From UBA7662 sp943369355 (GTDB lineage: Bacteria > Bacteroidota > Bacteroidia > UBA7662), in the NCBI GenBank assembly GCA_943369355.1, contig CALRMX020000003.1, forward strand, positions 248,001 through 312,000: a stretch of 64,000 bases of DNA, written 5' to 3'. Positions 43,569 through 51,613 of this stretch are shown here, in pieces. The stretch's first letter is position 1. Each line of letters begins with the position of its first letter. The position numbers and the translations under genes are program-made. The notes below the pieces were generated by a model. That model was not told the DNA's origin, made no database searches, and saw nothing but the letters and a program-made list of their open reading frames with translations.

Positions 43569-44954
43569 ATGAAATTCGACTACTGGAAACTTATCGTCAT
43601 CCTCATCGGAATCGCCACCTTCCGCTATACCGTCTCAATCGAACGTTCTGAGGCGGAGGCTGTTCAGCATCGCCCCATTTACTGGGATGTAGTTTCGTAT
43701 TACGCCTATTTACCCGCCACTTTTATTCACCACGACCTCAGCCTTTCGTTTGTTTACACCGAGAAAAAGCCGGAGTATAAGTACCGCTTTTGGCCCGAAA
43801 ACACCCCTACTAAAGGATTTGCGATCAAAACCACCATGGGCATTGCGTGGCTCTATGCGCCATTCTTTTTTGCTGCTCATGGCTATGCTTTGCTCAATGG
43901 CTATGTAGCCGATGGTTTCTCTTGGCCTTATCAATATGCCATCGGCATGAGCGGACTGTTTTACGGTTTATGGGGACTTTGGCTCATGGGCGGGCTCTTG
44001 AGAAGATACTTTCCTGATTTTATTGTCTGCTTAACGCTGATAAGCTTTACCGTAGCTACCAACCTATTCAACTACATCACCTACGAAGCGGCCATGTCGC
44101 ATGCCTTCAACTTCTTTTTGGTGGCATGCCTCCTCGTGCTCAACGAACGATGGCATCGAGAACCGAATAAAATCAATAGTTTTTGGATTGGCTTTTTTGT
44201 AGGATGGATTACCGTTGTGAGGCCTACGAATCTGTTGGTAGTATTGATTCCGATATTTTATGGTTTGGGAACTCCTCTTTTTAAAGAGAAGTATCGCCAT
44301 ATCAAAGAAAACCCCAAGTATTTGGTTTTGGCAGTTTTGGGAGCCTTACTTATTGGCTTCCCACAGCTACTGTATTGGAAGCTGAATACCGGTCAATGGC
44401 TGTTTTTTTCGTACACCGGCGAACGATTTTTTTGGGACCGACCCGTAATCAACTATTTCTTGTTTAGCTACCGAAAAGGCTGGCTGGTGTACAGCCCAAT
44501 CTTGGTGTTGGCACTTGTCGGACTTTTTTACATGAAAAACAAACTGAAAGCCTACCTATTTCCTACCCTGTTCATTCTACCCATAATCATATATCTGCTT
44601 TCGTGTTGGTGGAGCTGGTGGTTTGGTGGCGGGTTTGGTTCCCGCCCCATGGTCGACTGGTATGCATTGCTGATGTTTCCTTTTGCGGCTATGGTCTACG
44701 CAGTTTTCAAGCTGCATTGGAGTATACGGCTCAGTACACTAGCCCTTATAGGCTTTTTTATAGCACTAAACTGGCATCAGCACTGGCAATACCGCATTGG
44801 TATGCTGCATTACGATAGCATGTCGAAAGGCGTATACAAGGCCATTTTTTTTAAGAGTAAATTCCCTCCTAATTTCGAAAGCATGCTCGACGCGCCTGCT
44901 TATGGGGCGGCCATTAAAGGGAAAAAAGAAAAAGTAGAAACGATATTCGACTAA
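43569..44954 (+). CDS. Multi-pass membrane protein, GT-C-like, paralogue of the previous gene
   Basis: 461 aa with about ten TM segments. It shares with its neighbour: YWDVVSYYAYLPATFIHHD, VVRPTNLLVVLIPIFYG, FPQLLYWKLNTGQWLFFSY and SCWWSWWFGGGFGSRPMVDW. The tandem pair arose by duplication and has diverged well. It is probably a glycosyltransferase of the envelope. Its stop overlaps the convergent GT2 gene by 4 nt. Confidence 0.75.
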   Translation: MKFDYWKLIVILIGIATFRYTVSIERSEAEAVQHRPIYWDVVSYYAYLPATFIHHDLSLSFVYTEKKPEYKYRFWPENTPTKGFAIKTTMGIAWLYAPFFFAAHGYALLNGYVADGFSWPYQYAIGMSGLFYGLWGLWLMGGLLRRYFPDFIVCLTLISFTVATNLFNYITYEAAMSHAFNFFLVACLLVLNERWHREPNKINSFWIGFFVGWITVVRPTNLLVVLIPIFYGLGTPLFKEKYRHIKENPKYLVLAVLGALLIGFPQLLYWKLNTGQWLFFSYTGERFFWDRPVINYFLFSYRKGWLVYSPILVLALVGLFYMKNKLKAYLFPTLFILPIIIYLLSCWWSWWFGGGFGSRPMVDWYALLMFPFAAMVYAVFKLHWSIRLSTLALIGFFIALNWHQHWQYRIGMLHYDSMSKGVYKAIFFKSKFPPNFESMLDAPAYGAAIKGKKEKVETIFD

Positions 44955-45661
44955 CGACCACCGAACGAGAAGTAGATAATTTTCCAAAGAATGCGAATGC
45001 CGTCGGTGGTTCGGAATTTTTTGCCCTCCCCCTCGTTTCTGGGGAAATATTGCACCGGAACTTCGGCTATGTTGTTCCGTTTAAGTCGTGCAGCTTTAAT
45101 CAATAGCTCAGCCTCAATGGCAAAGCGGTTTTCATGCAATTGAAGTTTGTCGAGTAAACTGCGTTTTATCAATTTGTAGCCACACGCCATGTCGGTTATC
45201 CGAATGTCGATTAGAAAAGAGGTGAGCCAGCTGAACAATTTATTGGCGATATAGCGCTTATAGCTGCTCAATGGCCGCACAGGGCCGGGTAAGTAGCGCG
45301 AGCCGTTTACCATTTCCACCCCCAACTGGTCCATGGCCAGCAACATAGCAGGTATATCCGCAGGCTGCAATTCCAAATCGGCATCTTGGATAAGCACAGT
45401 ATCGCCAGTGCTCAGCGCAATCCCGCTGCGCACCGCCGCACCTTTACCGCTGTTTTGTTGGTGTTTGTGGAGACTGTAGCCGGGTTTATTGGCAATCCAA
45501 TGCTGAATACGTGAATAGCTATTGTCGGTAGAACAGTCGTCGACCAATACCACTTCCCATCGGTTGACAAATGAGGGCCATTTTATTGTACTAAGCGTTT
45601 CCAGCACTTGAATAACCAAGGCTTCTTCGTTGTAAACAGGAATAATAATGCTTAGCTCCAT
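44951..45661 (-). CDS. Family 2 glycosyltransferase, dolichyl-phosphate-mannose-synthase-like
   Basis: 236 aa, a cytoplasmic GT-A fold. It has IIIPVYNEEALVIQVL, LVDDCSTDNSYSRI, LIQDADLELQPADIP (DxD-type metal site), VNGSRYLPG and an ADMACGYKLIKR-type acceptor loop. No C-terminal membrane segments are present. It probably makes polyprenyl-phosphate-sugar, the donor that the neighbouring GT-C-like membrane proteins would use. It overlaps the MmcQ-like gene by 10 nt. Confidence 0.9.
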   Translation of the reverse strand: MELSIIIPVYNEEALVIQVLETLSTIKWPSFVNRWEVVLVDDCSTDNSYSRIQHWIANKPGYSLHKHQQNSGKGAAVRSGIALSTGDTVLIQDADLELQPADIPAMLLAMDQLGVEMVNGSRYLPGPVRPLSSYKRYIANKLFSWLTSFLIDIRITDMACGYKLIKRSLLDKLQLHENRFAIEAELLIKAARLKRNNIAEVPVQYFPRNEGEGKKFRTTDGIRILWKIIYFSFGGR

Positions 45662-46011
45662 GGCGATAATCCCTCCTTGATTCGTTTGGGCAAACTCGCT
45701 CGCACGATGGAATACGAATGTTTAATCAGCTCACGCACTAAAACCTCATCAGGACCATGAATGTAGTTAATGGTGTTCCAATGCGTTTTATTCATGTGGT
45801 AGCCAGGTCGAATTGCATCCGGGAAGCGTTCACGCAGCTCGATGGCATATTCAGGGTCACATTTTGCATTAAATTCCCAAGGCTCTTCAACATCAGTGAG
45901 TAAGAAAATTTTACCGCCTATTCTGAAAACGAGCGTACGCTCATCGAAAGGAAAATCTTCCGTTACATCGGGGAGCGACAAACAAAATTCTCTCAATTCT
46001 TCAATGTTCAT
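45652..46011 (-). CDS. MmcQ/YjbR family protein
   Basis: 119 aa, CyaY-like fold. The family N-terminus is LREFCLSLPDVTEDFPFDE, followed by FRIGGKIFLLTDVEEPW and PGYHMNKTHWNTI. The function is not established; DNA binding has been proposed. It is translationally linked to the GT2 gene by a 10-nt overlap, possibly without functional meaning. Confidence 0.88.
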   Translation of the reverse strand: MNIEELREFCLSLPDVTEDFPFDERTLVFRIGGKIFLLTDVEEPWEFNAKCDPEYAIELRERFPDAIRPGYHMNKTHWNTINYIHGPDEVLVRELIKHSYSIVRASLPKRIKEGLSPWS

Positions 46012-46019
46012 GGCCGCGG

Positions 46020-47564
46020 TTAGTTTTTGATTCGATTGTGTAAGTATACTTCTAATCTACCGCCTTCCGAAAGATGAATCAATTCATAGTGCCGCTCGAG
46101 CAAGGCATTCAGCAAGCTGTCGTTTTGTTCTTCACTGAGGGTGTTTTTACACCACAGCAGTATTTGGTCGGGTAATATCGACGAGTCGGGTAAGCTCTGC
46201 AAAGCTTGCTGTGGAAACTTAATGAATTCACCCCACTGCCGTATACAAGCCTCTATTTTTTCATCCTTTCGCCAGCCAAGCGGAAAATAGGCATTAGAAG
46301 CTTCGTAATTGGTAAAATTGATCAATGGCACTTCTAAACCAGGATATTCAGTTATGTGTTGATGAAACCAATTTGGGCTGTAGTTAAAAGTAACCAAGGT
46401 GGCGTTTTCCCGCACATATGCCTGACTTTCCTGGAACTCCTTAACGTCGTCGCTCAACGAATTACTCGCCTGTAACTTCCGATTAAGCAATACAAGTTGC
46501 CCAACAATTACGAATGCCCAAAGCCAGGCAAGCCTTCCCGAAAATGGTTTGGCTAAAGCCAACAAGGCCAATAGAAAAAGCATCAATAACAGATTTAATC
46601 GCATCACAATGTAACCACCCCCAGCTGCTACATCAGGAGCAACAAGATAAACAACAAACAAGGCCAAAACAGCACCTGCATTTGCCTTAACCGACTTGGT
46701 TTTGAGTCGATCGGCGTACAACATCCAAGCGAGAATGGCTACCATGACCAGAAATAACGGTATAGTTACTTCGCTTTCTTTGCTCAGACTAAAAACAGTC
46801 AAGGATCGAATTCGAACTAGACCATCTAACTTATCTGTCAACGACATGAAAGATAGATTCGTCGACAATGGATTATGATAAAAAAACCAAACGAACAACG
46901 CCAAACCAGGCAGGGAAATAAGAAATAAGTGCTTGAGAATACGTATTCTACTGGTCCAGTTTACGCCGATAACCAAAGCAACTATTCCAGCTACCAACCC
47001 TGCAGCAGCAAAACTGACCAAATGAGTTAAATAAATTAAGGTAAGTAAAAGTCCACTCCAAAATAACGGTCTGTTACCACCTTCAATGAGCCACTTTTGC
47101 CAAGCTACCATGAACCATGGCACCAGCGCAACACTAATCACAAAGCTGTACTGGCCTAAGTAAAAATTTGCGGAGTAAAGCAAGAAGAAGATCCACCACG
47201 ACATGACCCGGTAGCCATTTTGTACCATCCAGGCGCGAAAACCCCAAACAAAAACGAGGGCATAGAGGGTTAAAAGTAGCTTTTCGCCAGCAGCCGGCCC
47301 AGCCATTGCGCTTAGAATTGCCAATAAGCCGTGAACCAGCCAGTTATCGGGGCGCGGATTTACGGAATACCACTTCAGCAACGTTTCGCCATTTCCCGAC
47401 CATATTTCCCATAACTGACGCGCATTGTACAGATGCGATGGCCCATCGAAAGTCATGAACCACTCGAAGGCCCAAATCAAGAAAAAATGGAGCAGCGCAT
47501 ACAGCCAAAAGAAGAGTCGTTCATTTTTTTGAATGAAAGTGACAAGCTGCCTGTAGTATTTCAT
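46020..47564 (-). CDS. Large multi-pass membrane protein, possible GT-C glycosyltransferase
   Basis: About 514 aa from ATG 47564 (MKYYRQLVTFIQKNERL), with roughly eleven TM segments and a C-terminal soluble part of about 130 residues. The first loop has FMTFDGPSHLYNARQLWEIW, an Asp-containing motif in the position used by GT-C enzymes. It does not share the FGGG motif of the pair at 42-45 kb. Function is inferred from fold and context only. An in-frame upstream start at 47624 would run into the pruA promoter region. Confidence 0.65.
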   Translation of the reverse strand: MKYYRQLVTFIQKNERLFFWLYALLHFFLIWAFEWFMTFDGPSHLYNARQLWEIWSGNGETLLKWYSVNPRPDNWLVHGLLAILSAMAGPAAGEKLLLTLYALVFVWGFRAWMVQNGYRVMSWWIFFLLYSANFYLGQYSFVISVALVPWFMVAWQKWLIEGGNRPLFWSGLLLTLIYLTHLVSFAAAGLVAGIVALVIGVNWTSRIRILKHLFLISLPGLALFVWFFYHNPLSTNLSFMSLTDKLDGLVRIRSLTVFSLSKESEVTIPLFLVMVAILAWMLYADRLKTKSVKANAGAVLALFVVYLVAPDVAAGGGYIVMRLNLLLMLFLLALLALAKPFSGRLAWLWAFVIVGQLVLLNRKLQASNSLSDDVKEFQESQAYVRENATLVTFNYSPNWFHQHITEYPGLEVPLINFTNYEASNAYFPLGWRKDEKIEACIRQWGEFIKFPQQALQSLPDSSILPDQILLWCKNTLSEEQNDSLLNALLERHYELIHLSEGGRLEVYLHNRIKN

Positions 47565-47635
47565 CTTTCGAAAATACAGCAATGCCTCGAGTTGTATAGT
47601 GAAAGGCCTAACTTTACCCTGCAAATTATACCTCT

Positions 47636-49261
47636 ATGGCTTACGGAATTTTTACTCCTCCCATTGCAAAAAACGAAACAGTACGCAACTACGCCCCAGG
47701 AAGTCCTGAGGCTTTGTCGCTTCAAAAGCAAATAACCGCGTTTCGTGCTCAGCAAATCGACATACCGATGTTTATTGGCGGCCAAGAAGTGCGTACCGGA
47801 AAAACCAAAAAAATTACGCCTCCGCACGATCACCAGCACATCCTTGGCCAATACCATGCAGGCGATGCCAGCCATGTGAAGCAAGCTATAGATGCCGCCT
47901 TAGCTGCCAAACCAGCTTGGGAAGCTTTGCCTTGGGAACAACGTGCTGCGATATTTTTAAAGATGGCAGACCTGTTGGCGGGTCCCTATCGCGACATACT
48001 CAATGCATCTACCATGCTCGGGCAAAGTAAAAACCCTTTTCAGGCCGAAATTGATAGCGCTTGCGAACTCATCGACTTTTTCCGATTCAACGTTCAATAC
48101 ATGGTACAGTTGTATCATCAGCAACCCGAAAGTTTGCCCCTAACGTGGAACCGCGTTGAATATCGTGCACTTGAAGGCTTCGTATTTGCACTTACCCCCT
48201 TTAATTTCACCTCCATTGCCGGCAATCTACCTACTTCACCCGCTTTGATGGGCAATACGGTGGTATGGAAACCTTCCAATACTCAAATTTATTCGGCCTA
48301 CTTCCTCATGAAGTTATTTCAGGAAGCCGGTTTACCCGATGGCGTGATCAACCTAGTTTATGTGAGCGGACCAGAAGCCGGCGACGTGATATTTTCGCAT
48401 CCCCACTTTGCTGGTATCCATTTCACGGGATCTACCGGAGTATTCAACGACATTTGGAAAACCATCGGCAACAACATCAGCCGCTACAAGAGTTACCCAC
48501 GTATCGTAGGCGAAACGGGAGGAAAAGACTTCATCATCGCCCACAAATCGGCAGACGTAGAAATCCTGGCTACTGCTATCTCGCGAGGAGCTTTTGAATT
48601 TCAAGGGCAAAAATGTTCGGCTGCTTCACGCGCTTATGTACCCGCTAATCTTTGGGAAGCTACCAAAAAACGGGTTTTGGCCGATTTAGCCGACATGAAA
48701 ATGGGTGGAGTCGAGGACTTTACCAATTTCATCAATGCGGTGATTGACGAAAAATCGTTCGACAAACTAGTGAGCTACATCGAAGCTGCTCGCAAAGATC
48801 CAAGTTGCGAAATTGTAGCTGGCGGAACCTACGACAAATCGAAAGGCTACTTCATTTCGCCAACCATCATCAAGGTAAACGACCCTAAATACGTTACCAT
48901 GTGCGAGGAGTTGTTTGGGCCAGTGCTTACGCTTTACGTTTACGACGAAAACAAATACGAAGAAACGTTAAGCCTGCTCGACCAAACCTCTGTGTATGCC
49001 CTTACGGGTGCCGTTATTGCACAAGACCGATATGCGCTCGACCTAGCCACAGAGAAGCTGCGTCATGCAGCGGGTAATTTCTACCTCAACGACAAACCTA
49101 CAGGCGCAGTAGTTGGTCAGCAACCGTTTGGCGGAGCACGTGCTTCGGGCACCAACGATAAAGCGGGCTCTATGCTCAACCTCATTCGTTGGACATCGGC
49201 CCGTACGATCAAAGAAAACCTTAATCCGCCAAAAAACTATCGCTATCCGTTTCAAGGATAA
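47636..49261 (+). CDS. pruA: L-glutamate gamma-semialdehyde dehydrogenase
   Basis: Oxidises glutamate semialdehyde (from proline) to glutamate with NAD. 541 aa, aldehyde dehydrogenase fold. It has FTGSTGVFNDIWK (NAD region), VGETGGKDFIIAH (general-base Glu) and FQGQKCSAASRAYVP (catalytic Cys). It resembles the monofunctional P5C dehydrogenase; no proline dehydrogenase lies next to it. A good intrinsic terminator follows 25 nt after the stop. Confidence 0.95.
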   Translation: MAYGIFTPPIAKNETVRNYAPGSPEALSLQKQITAFRAQQIDIPMFIGGQEVRTGKTKKITPPHDHQHILGQYHAGDASHVKQAIDAALAAKPAWEALPWEQRAAIFLKMADLLAGPYRDILNASTMLGQSKNPFQAEIDSACELIDFFRFNVQYMVQLYHQQPESLPLTWNRVEYRALEGFVFALTPFNFTSIAGNLPTSPALMGNTVVWKPSNTQIYSAYFLMKLFQEAGLPDGVINLVYVSGPEAGDVIFSHPHFAGIHFTGSTGVFNDIWKTIGNNISRYKSYPRIVGETGGKDFIIAHKSADVEILATAISRGAFEFQGQKCSAASRAYVPANLWEATKKRVLADLADMKMGGVEDFTNFINAVIDEKSFDKLVSYIEAARKDPSCEIVAGGTYDKSKGYFISPTIIKVNDPKYVTMCEELFGPVLTLYVYDENKYEETLSLLDQTSVYALTGAVIAQDRYALDLATEKLRHAAGNFYLNDKPTGAVVGQQPFGGARASGTNDKAGSMLNLIRWTSARTIKENLNPPKNYRYPFQG

Positions 49262-49285
49262 ACAGCTTTGACTATGAACTTTAGT

Positions 49286-49308
49286 AAGCCGCTCATGAAG
49301 AGCGGCTT
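49286..49308 (+). terminator. Intrinsic terminator of pruA
   Basis: Perfect 9-bp stem AAGCCGCTC / GAGCGGCTT with loop ATGAA, continuing into a T-run. Confidence 0.88.
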
Positions 49309-49316
49309 TTTTTGTC

Positions 49317-49324
49317 TATCTTTG
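49317..49324 (+). promoter_or_regulatory. -7 box of the cold-shock-domain gene
   Basis: TATCTTTG, located 9 nt after the pruA terminator. It predicts an unusually long leader (about 65 nt) for this window. Confidence 0.5.
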
Positions 49325-49357
49325 TAAAAATTCACCATCGCTCGCGATCTGCCAGGA

Positions 49358-49373
49358 CCGCCCCCGACGGCGG
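49358..49373 (+). repeat. GC-rich hairpin in the leader of the cold-shock-domain gene
   Basis: CCGCC-CCCGAC-GGCGG, a 5-bp stem in otherwise AT-rich leader DNA, 20 nt before the start codon. It could be a REP-like palindrome or an RNA control element. Confidence 0.5.
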
Positions 49374-49393
49374 ACACCTACTTTAAATATTAT

Positions 49394-49849
49394 ATGGCAA
49401 GATCACAACAAACCTTCGGGAAGAAGGAAAACGAGAAGAAAAAACAACAGAAACGCAAAGAAAAAGAAGAAAAACGTCAAGAGCGTCAGGCCAATTCCTC
49501 TAAGGGAAAGGGTTTGAGCGATATGATTATGTACGTCGATCACGAGGGTAATTTTACGAGCACTCCCCCCGATCCACGCATGAAACGCGAAATTGAAGCC
49601 GATTCCATCGCGGTAAGTGTAACCCGTCAAGCACCCATCGATCCAGCCGATCTAATCCGTCAAGGCATAGTGAGTTTCTTCAACGATGCCAAAGGTTACG
49701 GCTTTATACGCGACCTCCAATCGCAGGAAAGTATTTTTGTGCACATCAACGGGCTGAGTGAAAAGGTAATTGAAGGCAACAAAGTAAGCTTCGAAACTGA
49801 ATCGGGCCCGAAAGGTTTGCAAGCCATCAAAGTGAAAAAAGTTAGCTAG
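49394..49849 (+). CDS. Cold-shock domain protein with basic N-terminal extension
   Basis: 151 aa. The first about 45 residues are almost all Lys, Glu, Arg and Gln (a charged coil, probably RNA-binding). A linker follows, then a C-terminal cold-shock domain: GIVSFFNDAKGYGFIRDL (RNP1-like) and SIFVHINGLSE (RNP2-like). It is thought to act as an RNA chaperone or translation factor. This long-N-terminus layout is common in Bacteroidota. Confidence 0.9.
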   Translation: MARSQQTFGKKENEKKKQQKRKEKEEKRQERQANSSKGKGLSDMIMYVDHEGNFTSTPPDPRMKREIEADSIAVSVTRQAPIDPADLIRQGIVSFFNDAKGYGFIRDLQSQESIFVHINGLSEKVIEGNKVSFETESGPKGLQAIKVKKVS

Positions 49850-49928
49850 AGCTGATTTTGATCACGCCAGATTGCAAATAGCATTAAGCAGTTCATCGGT
49901 TTTTCAGGGCCTTACTTATTGTATTCTT

Positions 49929-49965
49929 AGGCATTCCATCACGATGTCAACCGATGGGATGGCCT
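49929..49965 (+). terminator. Possible hairpin terminator after the cold-shock gene
   Basis: AGGCATTCCATC pairs with GATGGGATGGCCT (one bulge, one G-T). No T-run follows directly, so termination is uncertain. Confidence 0.3.
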
Positions 49966-50028
49966 ATTTGCTCGAGCTTTTTTAAATCCTAAATTTCGAA
50001 CAAGCTTCAGCTAGTCAATTTCCGTTGT

Positions 50029-50481
50029 ATGTCGTTAGAATTCAAAAAGCTTATTCATGCCGCGGCTAACAAGCTTATTGATGCTCGATTAAAAGAAATC
50101 AACCAGCAGTTGGTAGAATTAGAGCAAAATAAAGCGAACGAAACCAAAAGTTCGGCAGGCGACAAATACGAAACGGCACGAGCCATGTTCCAGCAAGAAC
50201 TCGATTTATTGCAGCGCCAACGTGGCTCGCACGAACGTCTGAAAAATAGTTTAGCTCAGCTCGACCCTAGCGAAAGTCCTCTCAAACTCGGACTCAACAG
50301 TCTGATACGAACCCATCAGGGTTGGTTTTATTTTGCAGTTCCTGTTGGTAAAGTGCAAGTCGACGACGCAACTGTGCACTTGATTTCGGTCGAATCGCCA
50401 TTCGCACAGAAATTAATGAATTCGGGGTGGCCAAATCAGTCGATGGTTTCGACCGATACTCAGATCCTTGAAATTTATTAA
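50029..50481 (+). CDS. GreA/GreB-like protein
   Basis: 150 aa. An N-terminal helical hairpin (residues about 5-75) contains KSSAGDKYETARAM, a segment typical of a Bacteroidota GreA-like family. The C-terminal globular domain (VGKVQVDDATVHLISVESPFAQKLM) resembles the FKBP-like part of Gre factors. It may bind the RNA polymerase secondary channel, but the hairpin tip lacks a clear acidic DE pair. Family reading moderately secure, role inferred. Confidence 0.65.
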   Translation: MSLEFKKLIHAAANKLIDARLKEINQQLVELEQNKANETKSSAGDKYETARAMFQQELDLLQRQRGSHERLKNSLAQLDPSESPLKLGLNSLIRTHQGWFYFAVPVGKVQVDDATVHLISVESPFAQKLMNSGWPNQSMVSTDTQILEIY

Positions 50482-50510
50482 AACCCGGTTGGACAAAAGT
50501 TTTGTTGCCC

Positions 50511-51362
50511 CTAAGGATTGCAGCGTTCGCAATATGCAGGGTCTTCGGTTTTTCGCCCTTTTCTATACCAATCTTCCTGACGGTATCCGCAACGTTGGCA
50601 CTCGCTAACGGCATACAACTCGGCGCGCGTGGCAGTACCACACCAGTCGCAGGGTAAACCACTTACTTGCTTCGTTATGCCAAAGCCAGGAGCCCCGCAA
50701 GCTGTGCAGGTCGACTGAATGCGCGCCACTAAACGATGCGCTGCTGAAGCGATAACATCCATTCTACTGGGGTTAAGGTACGCACGCATATCGGTTTCGA
50801 CCCAAACCGAATCATGTTCATCGCGTAGCTGGTCAAAAAGCGAAAACAGCGTATCCCACTGCGTAATGCCTTTATGTAGCTTATTTAGCGAGCCTTCACT
50901 TTGACGTAGTATCAACGCATGGCTCGGGAATTGAACTTGAGCAGCAAATTGCTCCAATTGATGCCGATTCTTTACTTCTGCGGCATTGAAATTGGTGTCG
51001 GTGCTTCTTACCGCCACCTGAATCTGCAAGCGCTCTTTGTCGTCCAAGAGCACTAAAAGTTCTTCATTTACTGGAACCATTCCCACGAATGGGTCAGGAC
51101 CAAACGAGCCTTCACTGGCAACAGCCAAGTCGGCGCCAAAGCGTTCAAAAGCCAACCGGCACTTCGCCAATGCCGCCGACACCGGATCTAAGGTGCGTTC
51201 TATCTCCCCGCTAAAAGTACCAAGCACATCGGTATCTACATCGGCTACCACCACCTGCACCCCCAATCCTTTTTCAAGTATTGGGGCTAGTACCCGCTCC
51301 TTCCCATGTTTGGTAGGAAGAAGCAGGGTACGTCCCTCAAAAAATAGTTTCGCATCATTCAT
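50511..51362 (-). CDS. DUF6671-like protein with C-terminal zinc ribbons
   Basis: 283 aa of unknown function. The N-terminal part (FFEGRTLLLPTKHGKERVLA, VASEGSFGPDPFVGMVPVNE) resembles DUF6671 as I recall it. The last about 70 residues carry four CxxC knuckles (STCTACGAP, LPCDWCGTAT, SECQRCGYR, AYCERCNP), enough for two zinc ribbons. It overlaps the upstream 80-aa gene by 4 nt. Nucleic-acid binding through the ribbons is possible. Confidence 0.65.
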   Translation of the reverse strand: MNDAKLFFEGRTLLLPTKHGKERVLAPILEKGLGVQVVVADVDTDVLGTFSGEIERTLDPVSAALAKCRLAFERFGADLAVASEGSFGPDPFVGMVPVNEELLVLLDDKERLQIQVAVRSTDTNFNAAEVKNRHQLEQFAAQVQFPSHALILRQSEGSLNKLHKGITQWDTLFSLFDQLRDEHDSVWVETDMRAYLNPSRMDVIASAAHRLVARIQSTCTACGAPGFGITKQVSGLPCDWCGTATRAELYAVSECQRCGYRQEDWYRKGRKTEDPAYCERCNP

Positions 51363-51601
51363 AGACGAACAGCGGCACTCAGCTCAATCCAATCACTTTC
51401 ATCTTTACGAATTTGCTGCACGCAGTCGTACAGCTCACGTTGCAATTGTTTGATTTTGCTCTCTCTGAATTTGATATCGTCTTCATTGCTGCTTTCCTGA
51501 ATACGGCTTTCATGAAAACTTATCTTCACATGAACCATGCGGGTAAGAATATCGATGGCATCCTGCCTGCGAAATCGACCTTGAATAAGACTGAGCTCCA
51601 T
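51359..51601 (-). CDS. Small conserved hypothetical protein, helical
   Basis: 80 aa, predicted to be almost all helix, with a coiled-coil-like stretch (FRESKIKQLQRELYDCVQQI). No family is recognised with confidence. It lies between icd (12 nt downstream of the icd stop) and the DUF6671-like gene (4-nt overlap), so it is probably translated with the latter. Start MELSLIQGRFRRQDAID. Confidence 0.65.
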   Translation of the reverse strand: MELSLIQGRFRRQDAIDILTRMVHVKISFHESRIQESSNEDDIKFRESKIKQLQRELYDCVQQIRKDESDWIELSAAVRL

Positions 51602-51613
51602 GATTTCCTCCGA

